Source of the DNA: Myxocyprinus asiaticus
Lineage: Eukaryota; Chordata; Actinopteri; Cypriniformes; Catostomidae
Direction: 5' to 3'
DNA: 64,000 bases
Assembly: GCF_019703515.2 (NCBI RefSeq)
Contig: NC_059358.1
Span: 49,618,594 to 49,682,593, forward strand
The translations under genes and the position numbers were made by a program. Positions 11,693-22,980 of this stretch are shown piece after piece; the first letter of the stretch is position 1, and each line of letters begins with the position of its first letter. The notes below the pieces were generated by a model. That model was not told the origin of the DNA. It saw nothing but the letters and a program-made list of their open reading frames with translations, and ran no database searches.

Positions 11693-11698
11693 AAGCTC

Positions 11699-12303
11699 CT
11701 CCAAGGTTATCTCAGAATCAAGAGAGTTTTTTTGCTCAGTTGTCAGTTTAGGAAGATCTAATGGTTCCACAAAGTTCCTAATATCTTCATCAGTGGATGA
11801 AGACCTGGAACTATAGAGATCAAAATAGAACTCTTTAAAGGCATTATTAATATCAATAGCCGAGGTAAATATATCACCACAAGCAGATTTCACTGAGGGA
11901 ATGACAGAAAGAGACACTCTCTGCTTTATATATCTAGCCAAAAGCTTCCCTGCTTTGTCCCCTGACTCAAAGTATAACTGTCTTGCCCTGAATAACCAAA
12001 ACTCCACTTTCTGTGACAAAATAGTATTATATCTGTATTTCAATCGAGTCAATTCTCTGAGGCCATCAGATGACATTCGGCACTTCAGCTCTGCCTTGGC
12101 ACTTTTAATATTCCCTTCCAACTCCACAAGTTCTTGTGCCTTGGATATTTTAATGAATGAGGCATACTGTATGATCTGACCCCTAAGAACCGCCTTAAGT
12201 GCCTCCCAAGCCACACCCACAGAGGATACTGAGGACCAGTTGGTCTCCATATAAACACTGATTTCAGTCTTTAACATTTGTTGGAAATCAGGATTTTGCA
12301 AAA
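11699..12303 (-). pseudogene. L1/Tx1 ORF2 linker region (copy B)
   Basis: This is the part of ORF2 between endonuclease and reverse transcriptase, read leftward from the SINE insertion (LLQNPDFQQMLKTEI) to the LINE-alpha insertion (KNSLDSEITLEEL). It is open throughout and contains a predicted coiled region (ELVELEGNIKSAKAELK). Its frame joins cleanly with flanking pieces once both insertions are ignored. Confidence 0.88.
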
Positions 12304-12313
12304 GGGACACATT

Positions 12314-12753
12314 GGGGGGCCTGGGTAGCTCAGTGGTAAAATACACTGGCTACCACCCCTGGAGTTCGCTAGTTCGCTAGTTCAACTCCAGCCAGGTCTC
12401 CTAAGCAACCAAATTGGCTCGGTTGCTAGGGAGGGTAGATTCACATGGGGTAACCTCCTCGTGGTCGCTATAATGTGGTTTGTTCTCGGTGGGGCGCATG
12501 GTGAATTGAGCATGGTTGCCGCGGTGGATGGCGTGAAGCCTCCACACGTGCTATGTCTCCGTGGCAACGCGCTCAACAAGCCACGTGATAAGATGCGCGG
12601 GTTGACTGTCTCAGACGCGGAGGCAACTGAGATTCGTCCTCCGCCACCCGGACTGAGGCGAGTCACTACACCACCACGAGGACTTAGAGCGCATTGGGAA
12701 TTGGGCATTCCAAATTGGGAGAAAAAGGGGAAAATCCCCCCCCCCCCCCACAT
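12314..12753 (+). mobile_element. tRNA-derived SINE, nested in L1 copy B
   Basis: A 440-bp SINE is flanked by the 10-bp direct repeat GGGACACATT (12304-12313 and 12754-12763). The head carries an RNA polymerase III A box (TAGCTCAGTGG, near 12327) and a B-box-like GTTCAACTCC (near 12380). The body with CAAATTGG, GGTAACCTCCTCGTGGTCGC and CACCACGAGGACTTAGAGCG matches the cyprinid SINE body as I remember it. It ends in an A/G-rich then C-rich tail. It split the host L1 ORF2 exactly at RLNVS/LLQNP. Confidence 0.93.
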
Positions 12754-12763
12754 GGGACACATT

Positions 12764-13540
12764 AAGGCGCCAACTATATGATTTCTTTTTCTCTGTATAT
12801 GGCAACACCTTTAAACTCACCAGGGCATGATCTGAGACTAAGATATTTCCAATTGAGCAATCAACAACAGATGAAATGAGGGATTTGGATATAAAAAAAA
12901 AAAAAAAAAATCTATTCTAGAATAAATCTTATGGACTGATGAAAAGTATATATAATCCCTACCAGATGGGTTCAAAAGTCTCCAAATATCTGTAAGACCA
13001 AGATTTTTACACATCCTGTGATACATCACTGCTGCTTTAGGGGGCTTACACACTTTTGCTTCACTATGATCAAGGACTGAGTCCATCAAAAGATTAAAGT
13101 CTCCTCCCAATATTATTTCATGATGGGGTGCCAGCGGCTTGCAACATCCCTTCAAAATCTATAAAAAAGCCCTGATCATCAATGTTAGGTGTGTCAATAT
13201 TAGCCAAAATCAACATTTGCCCCTGAATTTCAGCTAAAACAATAATGACTCTTCCTAATTTATCTTTACTCTGTTTGAGACATTTGAATTGTAGATGCTT
13301 ACTTATCAGTGTCATGACTCCCCTGCCCTTACTTGAGCCAGCACTAAAGAAAAAATATCCACCCCATATCTTCCCAAATTTTTCAGCTTCCTGCAGGGAA
13401 AGATGCGTTTCTTGAAGAAACACTATATCATATTTCTTATGTTTAAGAAAAGAAATAACCTTCCTTCTTTTTATGGGGTGCCCCAACCCATTCAAATTCC
13501 ACATGGAGATAGACAATCCACTCATATTAACATCTGACAT
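12764..13540 (-). pseudogene. L1/Tx1 ORF2 endonuclease domain (copy B)
   Basis: ATG at 13540 starts ORF2. Endonuclease motifs are in order: SMWNLNGLGHP, FLQETHLS, LANIDTP, then in a second frame EIILGGDFN, KNLGLTDIWR and YSRIDFFF. The normal next position, an SDH motif, is followed by degraded sequence. There is a frameshift near 13150 and an A-rich expansion at about 12893-12910. This domain nicks target DNA to prime reverse transcription. Confidence 0.88.
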
Positions 13541-13559
13541 TTTGACAAATTAGAAAAAA

Positions 13560-14461
13560 TAGATTGTGTGTCAAAAACAACAGATTTTGTGAGACAGAAT
13601 TACATAACAGTAGAAAATCTATAAAACAAACTCCATCAAATAGGCAGAATAAACACAAAGAACGTGTAGATTCATTCAAAAAACTGTCTCAAAGGTGTGT
13701 TCCTCTACAAAACAAACTCCAGCCTCTAGTGGAACCAGCACACACACACACACACACAAAAAGGCGTTCAGTTTGCTCGGGAAGTCATACGAATGTTCAG
13801 TGAGCTGGCTGTTTCATAAGTGCAGCAGATGACCTTATCCTTCCAAAGTCCTGCAAAAAATACTCCACAAAACAAACTCCAGCCAATAGGAGGCATAAAC
13901 ACAAAGAACGAGCAGATTCATCCACAACTGTCCTGAAGGAGTGTTATTCCACAAAACAAACTCCAGTCGCTAGGCGGAACCAGCACAAAAAGAAACAAGA
14001 AAGACGCCCAGCTTCTTTGGACGGTCAAGTGTATGATCAGTGAGTCAAGCTCACTTGGGGACAACGTGAGAAACACACGACTTCCTCAGTCCATTGATTT
14101 TATGGAAGACATCGCTTGTTGTGGGCATATAAATATTTTGCATCCATCCTTAGTATCTATTCTCAATTTGGCCGGAAACATCAGGGCAAAAGCGATCCTC
14201 CGTCGATGCACGAGTTTCTTGAAGGAGTGTTACTACACAAAACAAACTCCAGCCGCTAGGCGGAACCAACACAAAAAGAAATAAAATGGCGCCCAGCTTC
14301 CTCAGACAATCAAGTGTATGTACAGTGAGTCAAGCTCACTTGGGGGGTAACGTGATAAACACCAAAAGGCTTACTCACCACATTGTCTCTATGAAAGACA
14401 ATGCTTGCTGTGGGCATGTAAATATTTTGCAGCCATCCTTAGCATCTATTCACAGTTTGGC
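13560..14461 (-). repeat. ORF1-ORF2 spacer of L1 copy B, tandemly repeated
   Basis: At least five imperfect units carry AAACAAACTCCAGCC followed by GGCGGAACCAGCACAAA-like sequence (near 13625, 13715, 13868, 13960 and 14240). The segment 14038-14175, which includes the 3' end of ORF1, is duplicated at 14328-14461. The pattern indicates repeated slippage or unequal exchange inside the spacer. A (CA)n run lies at about 13740-13757. Confidence 0.8.
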
Positions 14462-14575
14462 CGCTAGCGGATTAGCAGCTAATTCCCTCTCTGATGACTC
14501 CAGATAATCGACCTGTCTTTCGACGTCCCCGATTCTTGTAACCAACTCAGAGAATTTCGCCTCCAGGGGGAATGG
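14450..14575 (-). pseudogene. L1/Tx1 ORF1 coiled-coil remnant (copy B)
   Basis: This encodes LEAKFSELVTRIGDVE and RQVDYLESSERELAANP, matching copy A's coiled coil. It breaks at 14575 on the 5' side and jumps directly to the ORF1 C-terminal coding remnant on the 3' side, so the RRM part is deleted. Confidence 0.8.
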
Positions 14576-15325
14576 TGTTGTAAACAAATGGGGATTTGGC
14601 ACCCTCGTTGTGACTGGAGCATGTGTAAGAAGGGGCAGTGTCCACTCTCGTTGGTCTGTGGCACGTGGGGTGGCGGCTTCTTCGCCGCCCTGTCTTCCTA
14701 GGGCCACGGTGTATGAGAGGGGAAAGCGGCTCAGCATCCGTGCCTGTCGGCCACGGCATGTGTTTCAATCCCCCAGCATTCCATCTTATTCGTGCCAGGG
14801 GTCTAGGGGTGCGGATCCAGCATTCATCTAATTCGCTCTGCTTCTGGATCTGTGAGGACGCCAGAGGCAGGGTGACAATGACGAGAGGGAGGGGTGGGTC
14901 GTTCCACCACAATATAGAAAAATATTTATATTCAGGCACACAAAGGTGTCCTGTGTAAATCCCCTTTGGTGTCATTTCTAATTACAGGCCCTCTGTCCTC
15001 TTCACCTGTGTGACTGAGCACCAGTGGGTGGGGCCAAGGGTGCAATGACGAAAAATATGCTTACCCTCTGTCTTGCTGAAGAGGCAGTCATATGCATATG
15101 TATTTATTGTAGTCCTTGTGATGTACAAGTTCCACAAATTCCAAACAAGCCATTTTTGGAGCTTGGTTTAAATAAATGCTCTTTTTCTATTAAGGAGGAT
15201 GTTTTCAGTTCTGAAACTTACAGTATGCTTTTATAGTCCAATTACCTTTTATATGTCAAACGATCAAGGGAAATTTGATTCCTCATGTCATGACCCCTTT
15301 AAATACTGATCAGGGCTGCTTTTCC
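14576..15325. other. Unassigned, possibly repeat-derived
   Basis: A G+C-richer block (14576-15050) lies between copy B and the next repeat. Several overlapping frames are open on both strands but none matches a family I recognise. No splice structure or promoter is evident. Confidence 0.4.
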
Positions 15326-15413
15326 CAAAAGCATCGCAATCTTAAGTTGATCGTAGGGACCATTGGCAACAATGGTTTTTGAAATCTACTTAGGCTTACG
15401 GTGCTTTTGGGAA
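15326..15413. repeat. Short fold-back element
   Basis: The ends CTTTTCCCAAAAGCA and TGCTTTTGGGAAA form an inverted repeat about 88 bp apart, with further imperfect pairing inside (ATCTTAAGT / ACTTAGGCTT). This is typical of small fish MITEs. Confidence 0.65.
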
Positions 15414-15424
15414 ACAGAGCCCTG

Positions 15425-15660
15425 TTTCTTACCCACACCTATCATATTACTTCTGAAGATATGGATTTAACCACTGGAGTCATTTCGATTACTTTTATGC
15501 TGCCATAATGCGACCTTCTGAGTTCTGGTCACCATTCACTTGCATTGTGTGGACCTACAGATCTGAGATATTCTTCTTAAAATCTTAATTTGTGTCCTGC
15601 AGAAGAAAGTCATGCACATCTGGGATGACATGAGGTTGAGAAAATGATGAGAGGATTTTC
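15425..15660 (+). repeat. Interspersed repeat related to the 21.6-22.2 kb fold-back
   Basis: The segment contains TATCATATTACTTCTGAAG, ATGCTGCC and CTGCAGAAGAAAGTCAT. The same words occur in both arms of the fold-back element at 21.6-22.2 kb. It looks like one arm of that element. Confidence 0.65.
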
Positions 15661-15689
15661 AGGATTTTCGCAATTCACGATTATTCACT

Positions 15690-16015
15690 TTCTCTGTTCC
15701 TCTTTGGTGGAATGAGCTTCCAACCTCCACACGATCTGCTGACACCATCTCAGCATTTAAGAAACGGCTGAAAACACATGTTCTGTGAGCACTTAACTAA
15801 TCCACATTAAATGCACTTACTTGTTTTATTGTTAGTGCAAATTCCTTGTCTGTCTCTTTCTTCTACTCTAGCATCTTTACTCCAGCCACTGTGAGAACTT
15901 GGCAGTGCGATACTGCAAATATTGTAGACTTTTGTATGACAGATTGCTTATATTCCTCATTTGGAAGTCCCTTTGTATAAAAGCATCTGCTAAATGACTA
16001 AATGTAAATGCTCTG
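15690..16015 (+). pseudogene. 3' end of a fish L2-type LINE
   Basis: The last codons of an ORF2 are readable: TFSVPLWWNELPTSTRSADT, then ISAFKKRLKTHVL and a stop at about 15788. A 3' UTR follows, ending in GCATCTGCTAAATGACTAAA and ATGTAAATG. The rest of the element is missing, consistent with 5' truncation during target-primed reverse transcription. Confidence 0.75.
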
Positions 16016-19000
16016 GAAAAGGTTATTGGGACATTATTTTCTCATTGTACAAACGTTCTTTCAACATTCCACCTGGAACATTGCTTATATTCATGTTTTT
16101 CAAGTTCTAAATTTGTTCCCCCAAGTAAACTAACTGTTACAGTGCCCACTAAAGTGTTATTTTCAAAATTTTAGACTAGACAAACTTGAAAACCATACCA
16201 AAGGTGCAACAGTTTAAACAGGACTGGACAAAAACAATAAAAAAATAAAATAATGAAACAGCAGAGACACAGTATACTATTAAAATAAACTTAGCTTGGA
16301 ATAATCACTTTTCCAATTCCATTTTAAAATGAAATTATCCATGTTGACTCTAGCCTGAAACATTCTGATGATCAAAATGGGCAAAATATAAGGAACTGAA
16401 ACATTATCAGCAAATGTTTGACATATCACAAGGGGAATATTTTTAATTCAATGTTTGTTTAAATTTTCCATTTTTAACAAAGATAAAATGCTAAATGTAG
16501 CTAATTTGTTGAATACCACTGAAAATGTTCTAGTGACTAACACTATATGTACATGAGTGTGTATAAATGAGTAATGATGTGTGTGAGTGAGTGTGTATAT
16601 ATGTGGTTAACTGAAGCTTTAGTGAAACAAGCATGCTTTTTAAAACAATAAACCATATTATAAACAAATACGTATACAAGCAGCAGCCTCAATGAAAATT
16701 AACACTGCAATTTCTCTTGGTGTCCACAAGAATAACTGAACATTTGTTTTCACAGATTTTTTTGCCCCATAATCTGTGAATTCTTGCAGAACAAGTCCTC
16801 TCCAGTCTTCATGCTCACTTATTGGATGTTCTAAAAGATTTATTTAACTCCTTTCAGTAACTGATGTTTAGGTCATAGAAAAGCCCTATGCACAGGCATT
16901 GTACATTCTTCTTAAAACCAATGCCACATCAGTGATCTCCATTGGAAGACGTTTGGCAGGATTGTTGTTGAACCACCAAGAGTCCAATATTCATACCAAT
17001 TGCCACCCTTTCTACAATTTGTTTATTAGAGAAAAAAATAAATAAATAAATTACAAACAGGAAATATTACATTCCAAGCACTTGTTTATCTACAGAGCCC
17101 CTCATAGGGCTCATAATAGCTTGCATTCCCTTGCAATAGTTGTGTTCACTCACTATAAATTAACCATGGTTTTACTATAGTAGTAACCATGACTGCAGTA
17201 ACCATGTTTTTTGTTAAATATGTTTGTACTACTGTACTATTTTGTATTACTATGATTTCACTATTAATATCATGGTTAAAATATGGTTACTGTAGTAAAA
17301 CCATGCAGGTAGGCCCGGTTCTACGGGGGTGCTTGAGGGTGCCAATTTGTAAAATGTTGAAGTCCCTCACACCTCTATGCGAATGTTACTCTGGCAGTAA
17401 TCATTTATCATAGCCATGTAGCCTGTTTTATTCAGTTGTGTGCTAAATGGTATGCCAAACCATTTGCGTACAAACTATTGACAAGACCCACATCATGACC
17501 CAATGAGCACATAAAAGGGTAGGTCATGTTTTGAGATTAAAACAAGTAAACGGGTTCGCTTTGCGTTAAACATTAAAAGAAGCTTTTAGAATCTATCATT
17601 TCCGAATATTTTATTTTACTATTAAAACCCCTGATGTAGAGAGTGTTAAACTGAATAATAACGTACAATTGCATTGAAGTATAGATGGTAAAATAAACTA
17701 TTAATAATTATACTCTGCCTTTATTCAGTTTTTCTAACACCTGATAGAAAAGTATTATTTGTAGAGAAAAACTTCAGGCAATTGCAGAATAGTCCCATCA
17801 GTCACATACTGTATACACTTTATAAACTGTATACACAAATTGTTGTGCATCATAAATCAGAATAAGTGTACTACTATTTCTGGGCTTAAAAGTTGCAAGA
17901 ACTATGCAGAACTTTTTATCTTCTATGTTCTACTTAAAGGCTGATGAGGCCCCTGTACCAAAATAATTACACACCCTTGCTCAGTTGAATATGTAAGCCT
18001 GTATATTGGCAAAGCAGATTTCCTTGAATCCCAATGAGCACACAAAATCCCAGCATCAAAACTAATAAACATGTATGATTTTGAAAATCAGTATGTCCTA
18101 ATTTGCAGGCACAGCATTTTGCTGTCATTTTTAGTGACAGATCATGCACATAAAAAAACAAAGCAATAAATATTTTTACATTTAAAAATATTTCTTTACA
18201 TTGATTTAGTAACATTTAAAAATGATTTCATCTTTAAAAAAAAATTGTAATTATGATATGTCTCCACTTTATACAGAGCACACATTACTATTAAGTGTAT
18301 TCAGAAAGCTGTTTTGAAAGCAAATTTTATTTTTGTAATTCCATTTGGTGGCGCAGAAATGACATACTTCAGCTTTAATGCATTTTAAATTGAAGCCCTT
18401 TAACTGATACATTCACAAAGTGCCCCTAATAAGCTATAAACCTTATGTAGTAAGAAGACCAGTATATGTAACATGATAAAGATAAAAAATTAAACGTGAG
18501 TTATGTCACTCTTTCTCCTCTTCCAGATTAGTATAATTTGTACTATAAAAAAAATAATATCATCATACGAATATATTACACTTGCATAAATAATGCACAG
18601 TACATTAAATCAGAGACTATTTAGCATAGACGAGTCACTTCTATTAAAATGAATTGGAGAAATCGGAACGACCAACCAAGGAGCTCGCGCCCAACGGTGA
18701 ACGGATGTAGAAAGGAAGTCCCGCCGTACAGGTAAAAGAGCCAATCACCTTTTAGATACAGACATCACCTGTCAATCAGCTCTAGAATATGCATGCGCAT
18801 TAGCAAAACAAGCCGGTAAAATTGCGTTTTCCAGCATAATCTGAGGTAAAGAAGCACAATTTATGATACCAGTATTGGTTGATTTTAGTGCTGATTTGAA
18901 ATATGTTGTTTAAACGTTAAGCTTGGCAAAAAAATTTTAGATTTTGCATTTCCCCCATTCAAGTAGATAGAAGCTGCACAGTCATAACTGGAAATAGTCT

Positions 19001-19190
19001 CCCGGGAGTGTTCCAAAGATGGCAGAGAGTGGACTGACTTGCTAAATGCAAAATTAGGTCAGGTTGTATTAGAGATTATCAGCTTCTTGTATCAGTTTGT
19101 CTTTTAAAAAAAATAAATCATTTCAAGGAAAAAACCTTTTAACTCTTCCATATTCAATAGAGATGCACGGACATGTGCATGCTGAGATGT
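16016..19190. other. AT-rich non-coding stretch
   Basis: No gene is visible. Notable contents are a small inverted-repeat element at 17165-17305 and a more G+C-rich patch at 18650-18850 with ATGCATGCGCATTAGC. Short open frames have no recognisable similarity. Confidence 0.55.
17165..17305. mobile_element. Small MITE with CATGGTTTTACTA termini
   Basis: A 141-bp element has inverted ends CATGGTTTTACTATAGTA and TACTGTAGTAAAACCATG, with sub-repeats of TAACCATG inside. It has no coding capacity. Confidence 0.7.
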
Positions 19191-19194
19191 TGCA

Positions 19195-20230
19195 AAGCAG
19201 CACTACTTCCGGATGTCATGTTGCATAATCCACCAGGACTAATGCAAAGCAATGCCCGCATGCTGTCCATTCCAATGGCCCGACGAGGTCCATGCCAATC
19301 CGTTCGAAGGGGACCCCAACCAATGGGAGGTTTTACAGATATATAATTTGTCAACATGAACAATTTTGAACAGCACACTATATAGTAAATGTGAACTCAT
19401 TTAAGCAAAGTAAAGTCAAACCCATGGGTGGGGTCAATGAGCATCAACAGGTTCCAGCTTACATCCACAGCATGCCACACACCACCGGTGAACATCCCCT
19501 TGAATGCCCGGCCAGTAGAAATGGCCCATGAGATGGCTTAGTATTTTTTTCCTTTCTCAAGTGACCTGCCATCGGATTATATGATGAGCCGCCTGGAATA
19601 ACATTTCCTGATGGCTCTTTGGTACCAACAACTGGGTTGTGTTTTCCTTTGTCAGAGCATCCTGTGTCACACTGTACAACCGATCTTTTACAATTGAAAA
19701 ATATGGATATGTGAGCACGATGCCTGGCTGAAGATGTTGACAATCAATTACTATCACTTGGTCAATGCGTGCTTCAGGGTTTTCGTCTCGCGGCTGCCCT
19801 AGAGGGGAATCCTCTAACGGGAATTCCCTAAGGGCAGGGGAGGATGACACCTCCCCTTCCCTGGCACCAGCCTGAGGCAGAGCAGATGCCAATGGCCCAG
19901 ACCAGCCTCCCCAGCCAGTGCTTCGCACATCCCACATGACTCACTTTCTCACAGGACCCATCCACACACAACCCCTTCAATAATAATTGAAAAGCCGGCC
20001 AATTAGTTCCCAAAATTAGTGGATGGGTGAGGCGAGGACTAACCACCGCCTCGACATTATGCTTTTGTCCCCGGAACATTATCGAGACAGTCACTACATG
20101 ATAATCATGAATATCCCCATGCACACACCTCACCCTCACCCGATTATTTGCATCCAATGCCCCATTTTGAAACAATTATTGATGGATGGAGGTTTGACTA
20201 CAACCTGAATCCACCAAGGCTTGGTATGTA
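19195..20230 (-). pseudogene. Gypsy protease-integrase fragment
   Basis: The protease active-site motif VDSGCSQTS is readable near 20210 and is followed within a few codons by a stop. The rest (VEAVVSPRLTHPLILGTNWP) is open to 19828. Downstream are a zinc-binding integrase N-terminus (HLRKEKN and a CAACC-like cluster near 19480) and a core piece with GMDLVGPL near 19290. A segment of about 100 bases at 19330-19440 does not fit the frame. Several frame breaks are present. Confidence 0.7.
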
Positions 20231-20323
20231 TCCCCTTAACACTCACCGGTATCTGGTATGTCCCTGCTTGATTGGAGGTGGTCTGTGGAGTGTCGGGGAC
20301 CCAGATCAAGGCCCCCACCTCCA

Positions 20324-21217
20324 TTATTGGGAATTGATCCCGGACATGACCTGGCTCCCTGCAACTCCAGCAGAACAGCCCAAGCTTCCTGTCCTCGACT
20401 GGGATGAAGAGAGGGGAGAGGCGGGGTTTGTTGGTGCAGGGAACCCCCAACTGGCTGGGAGCCAGTTTCGGGGGAACGAACAGGGCAGAAGGAAGGAGGG
20501 GGCCAGGGATGATACAACAGAGGGGGAAAGGGCATGGGGCGCACCGGCCCCCAGATATGCCGCTAGATGGTCTTCCGCCATCTGGAACACTTCGTCCAGC
20601 GATGCCGGCTGGTGGCACTGGACCCACTCGGCTGTCCCCTTCGACAGCCAATAGACAAATTGCTCCAGCACCATCAAGTTGATGATGTCGTCGGCATCAC
20701 TGTCCGCCTTAGCCCACACCCACCACCGGCAGGTGTCACGGAGCTGCTGAGCAAAGGCAAATGGGCGACCGACCTTGTTCAGCGTCAAGGAGCAGAAGCG
20801 CTGGCAGTGTTCTTCTGGGCTGCGGCCGACCTGTTGCAGGATGGACTTCTTCAACATCGCGTAGTCCAGGAGGTCGGCGACCGGAAGTTGTTGCGCAACG
20901 ATCTGGGCTTCCCCCGGTCAGTAGCGGCAGAAGATGTACCGCCCAATGCTCCTGCGGCCATCTCAGGGCTTTGGCCGTGTGCTCAAAGAGCTCAAGGATC
21001 ATCTTGAGGCCCCATCTTCGTGAGGGTTCGTTGCTGCCGGGGAAATGGCAGCAGTCATCCCCTCCTGGGGTACTAAGCTCCACAGCACCCGCCGGTCATC
21101 CTCCTGGGCCCTAAGGAGCACCTCAAAACGCTGCTGCTGCTCCATGCGTAGGTCCACGAGGGCCTGGTGGATGCTGTCAAGGGACCTGAAGACTTCCTCC
21201 AGTGGTGAGGACTCCAT
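20324..21217 (-). pseudogene. Gypsy gag with SCAN-like capsid domain
   Basis: The N-terminal part begins near 21217 (MESSPLEEVFRSLDS; QQQRFEVLLRAQED). After frameshifts it continues with a SCAN-like capsid segment (EEHCQRFCSLTLNKVGRPF, VLEQFVYWLSKGTAEWVQC, AEDHLAAYLGAG) at about 20857-20560. A zinc knuckle follows near 20372 (CWSCREPGHVRDQF), whose last Cys is replaced by Phe. SCAN-type capsids in fish Gmr1-like elements are known. Breaks between at least three frames make this non-functional. Confidence 0.78.
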
Positions 21218-21261
21218 GGCAGCGTGTCCTTCTTCCTTTTATCCCAGGTTTCAGCACCAGT

Positions 21262-21585
21262 TTAACAGGTTCAATGAAATGAGGAAGCGGGAGACGACAA
21301 TTCCAACTCAGGAATGTTACTTTTTATTCAACACAAAATAAACATGTTCACATCAAGCATATAGGTGAAGCTTCAATTTTACAGATGGCTGCGGCCAACA
21401 CACAAACAGCTACGGGTGTCTGTCTCACTCTCTCCCCACACTCTGAGGTCTGGCCCCTTTTTATTTACCCCGTCTCTCACTGCAAACACAGAAACAAGCA
21501 ATTACCAGCAATTCATCTCAGGTGAGAACCCTTACTGCTTACTCTCTTCCAAGACAAATGCTTGACCACGCCCTCACCTCCACAG
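21262..21585 (-). repeat. Probable 5' LTR of the Gypsy element
   Basis: Immediately upstream of the gag leader is an LTR-like segment with AATAAA-type sequence (AATAAAAAGTAAC in the element's sense). The exact start is uncertain because no second LTR is available for comparison. Confidence 0.45.
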
Positions 21586-22175
21586 TATGACTTTCTTTCT
21601 TCTGCAGAATGCAAACAATGGTTTTTAGAAGTATTTCTCAGCTTTGTAGGTCCATACAATGCAAGTGAATGGTGGCCAGAAATATAATCTCCAAAAATCA
21701 CATTAAGGCAGCATAAAAGTAATCTATACGACTCCAGTGGTTAAATCGATATCTTCAGAAGTGATATGATAAGTGTGGGTGAGAAACAGATTTTTTACTG
21801 TAAATCTACACTTTCACTTTCCTAAGGGCTTTTCTCTTCTAAAAGTTAAAATTTATTTTTGGCGATTCCCATTCTTCATGCATATTGCCACCTACTGGGC
21901 AGGGAGGAGAATTTATAGTAAAAAAAGACTTAAATATGGATCTGTTTCTCACACACCAATCATATCACTTCTGAAAACATGGATTAAACCACGGTAGTCT
22001 TAAGGATTACTTTTGTGCTGCTAGTTTAGACCAAGTTTTGGTTACCATTCACTTTCATTGTAAGAGCGGAGATATTATTCTAAAAATCTTTGTGTTTTGC
22101 AGAAGAAAGAAATACATATTACACACCTGGGATGGTGTGAGGATGAGTAAACGATGAATTTTCATTTTTGGGTGA
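21586..22175. mobile_element. Long fold-back MITE
   Basis: Two arms of nearly 200 bp are inverted copies: 21590-21785 (ATGACTTTCTTTCTTCTGCA, CAGAAGTGATATGATAAGTG) and 21940-22130 (CATATCACTTCTGAA, TTTTGCAGAAGAAAGAAAT). They surround a spacer of about 150 bases. The single strand could form a very long hairpin. Confidence 0.75.
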
Positions 22176-22980
22176 ACTATGGATGGCCAAAGACAACTGC
22201 TTTTCTGTGTTCAGTTCTGCTATTGACCTTTTTCATATGACGTCACTGTATGACTGCCTCGCCATTTCTGTGACCAATATTCAACATACCTTCATTGTGC
22301 TGCGCTGTGCGATGCAACAAAAACCTTCTTCAGGAGTTAAAAGAAGCTCTTACATTAATACAGACGGGATCATCACAGACATTTTTTAATACTGTGACTA
22401 AATCAGACCAGAAAACAAACCAGAAAACAACACAAAACATTCGTAACTTCTGAATGAGAGATGTTTACTCAATGCATCTATGTGAACTTCAGCAGTTAAT
22501 CCAGGATGAACTTCAAAACATTAAATAAAATCAAAATCAAATCACTTTTTTTGTCACACAACCATATACACAAGTGCAACAGTGGGTGAAATTCTTGGGT
22601 GCAGTTCCGAGCAACATAGCAGTCATGACAGTGATGAGACATATACCAATTTACAATAAACATCAGATTTACACAGCACAATTTACAAATGATAATATAC
22701 AATCTAATATACACATAATTACACACAACACAATATACAAATGATAATATACAATGTACAGTATACAATACACACAATATAGAATACACATACAATAAAA
22801 ATTAGTATATAAAGTATATATAAAATATACAGTAGGTTGTATTGTACTGTAATGACAGTCAAGCTGTCGGTTGATAGTCAGTTGCAGTGTGTTGTTAAGA
22901 GAGAATATAATTTATGACAGTCCAGTGTGGGATAATAAGATTAATAAAGTGCAGTGCTGATGTATATTGATCATGAGAGA

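Larger units (their letters stand above)
6019..14575 (-). mobile_element. L1/Tx1-type LINE copy B with two nested insertions
   Basis: This minus-strand element has a poly(A) tail seen as T at 6019-6046, a 3' UTR to about 6300, ORF2 up to 13540, a repeat-filled spacer, and a remnant of ORF1 at 14450-14575. Two later elements interrupt it: LINE-alpha at 8691-11692 and a tRNA-SINE at 12314-12753, both with target duplications. The element's tail abuts the opposite-strand copy A, which suggests that B inserted into A. Copy A does not resume past 14575, so that side has been deleted or rearranged. Confidence 0.85.
19195..21585 (-). mobile_element. Ty3/Gypsy LTR retrotransposon, 5' half
   Basis: Reading leftward: a probable 5' LTR (about 21262-21585), gag (to about 20320), aspartic protease (around 20200-19950), then the zinc-binding and first catalytic part of integrase (19600-19200). 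No reverse transcriptase is found between protease and integrase. That agrees with the Gmr1-like gene order in fishes (integrase before reverse transcriptase), though a deletion could give the same picture. The element stops inside integrase, with no 3' LTR. Confidence 0.75.

Noticed and set aside
12320..12395. A genuine tRNA gene
   Set aside because: The A and B boxes belong to the head of a SINE with tail and target duplications, and the cloverleaf is disrupted.
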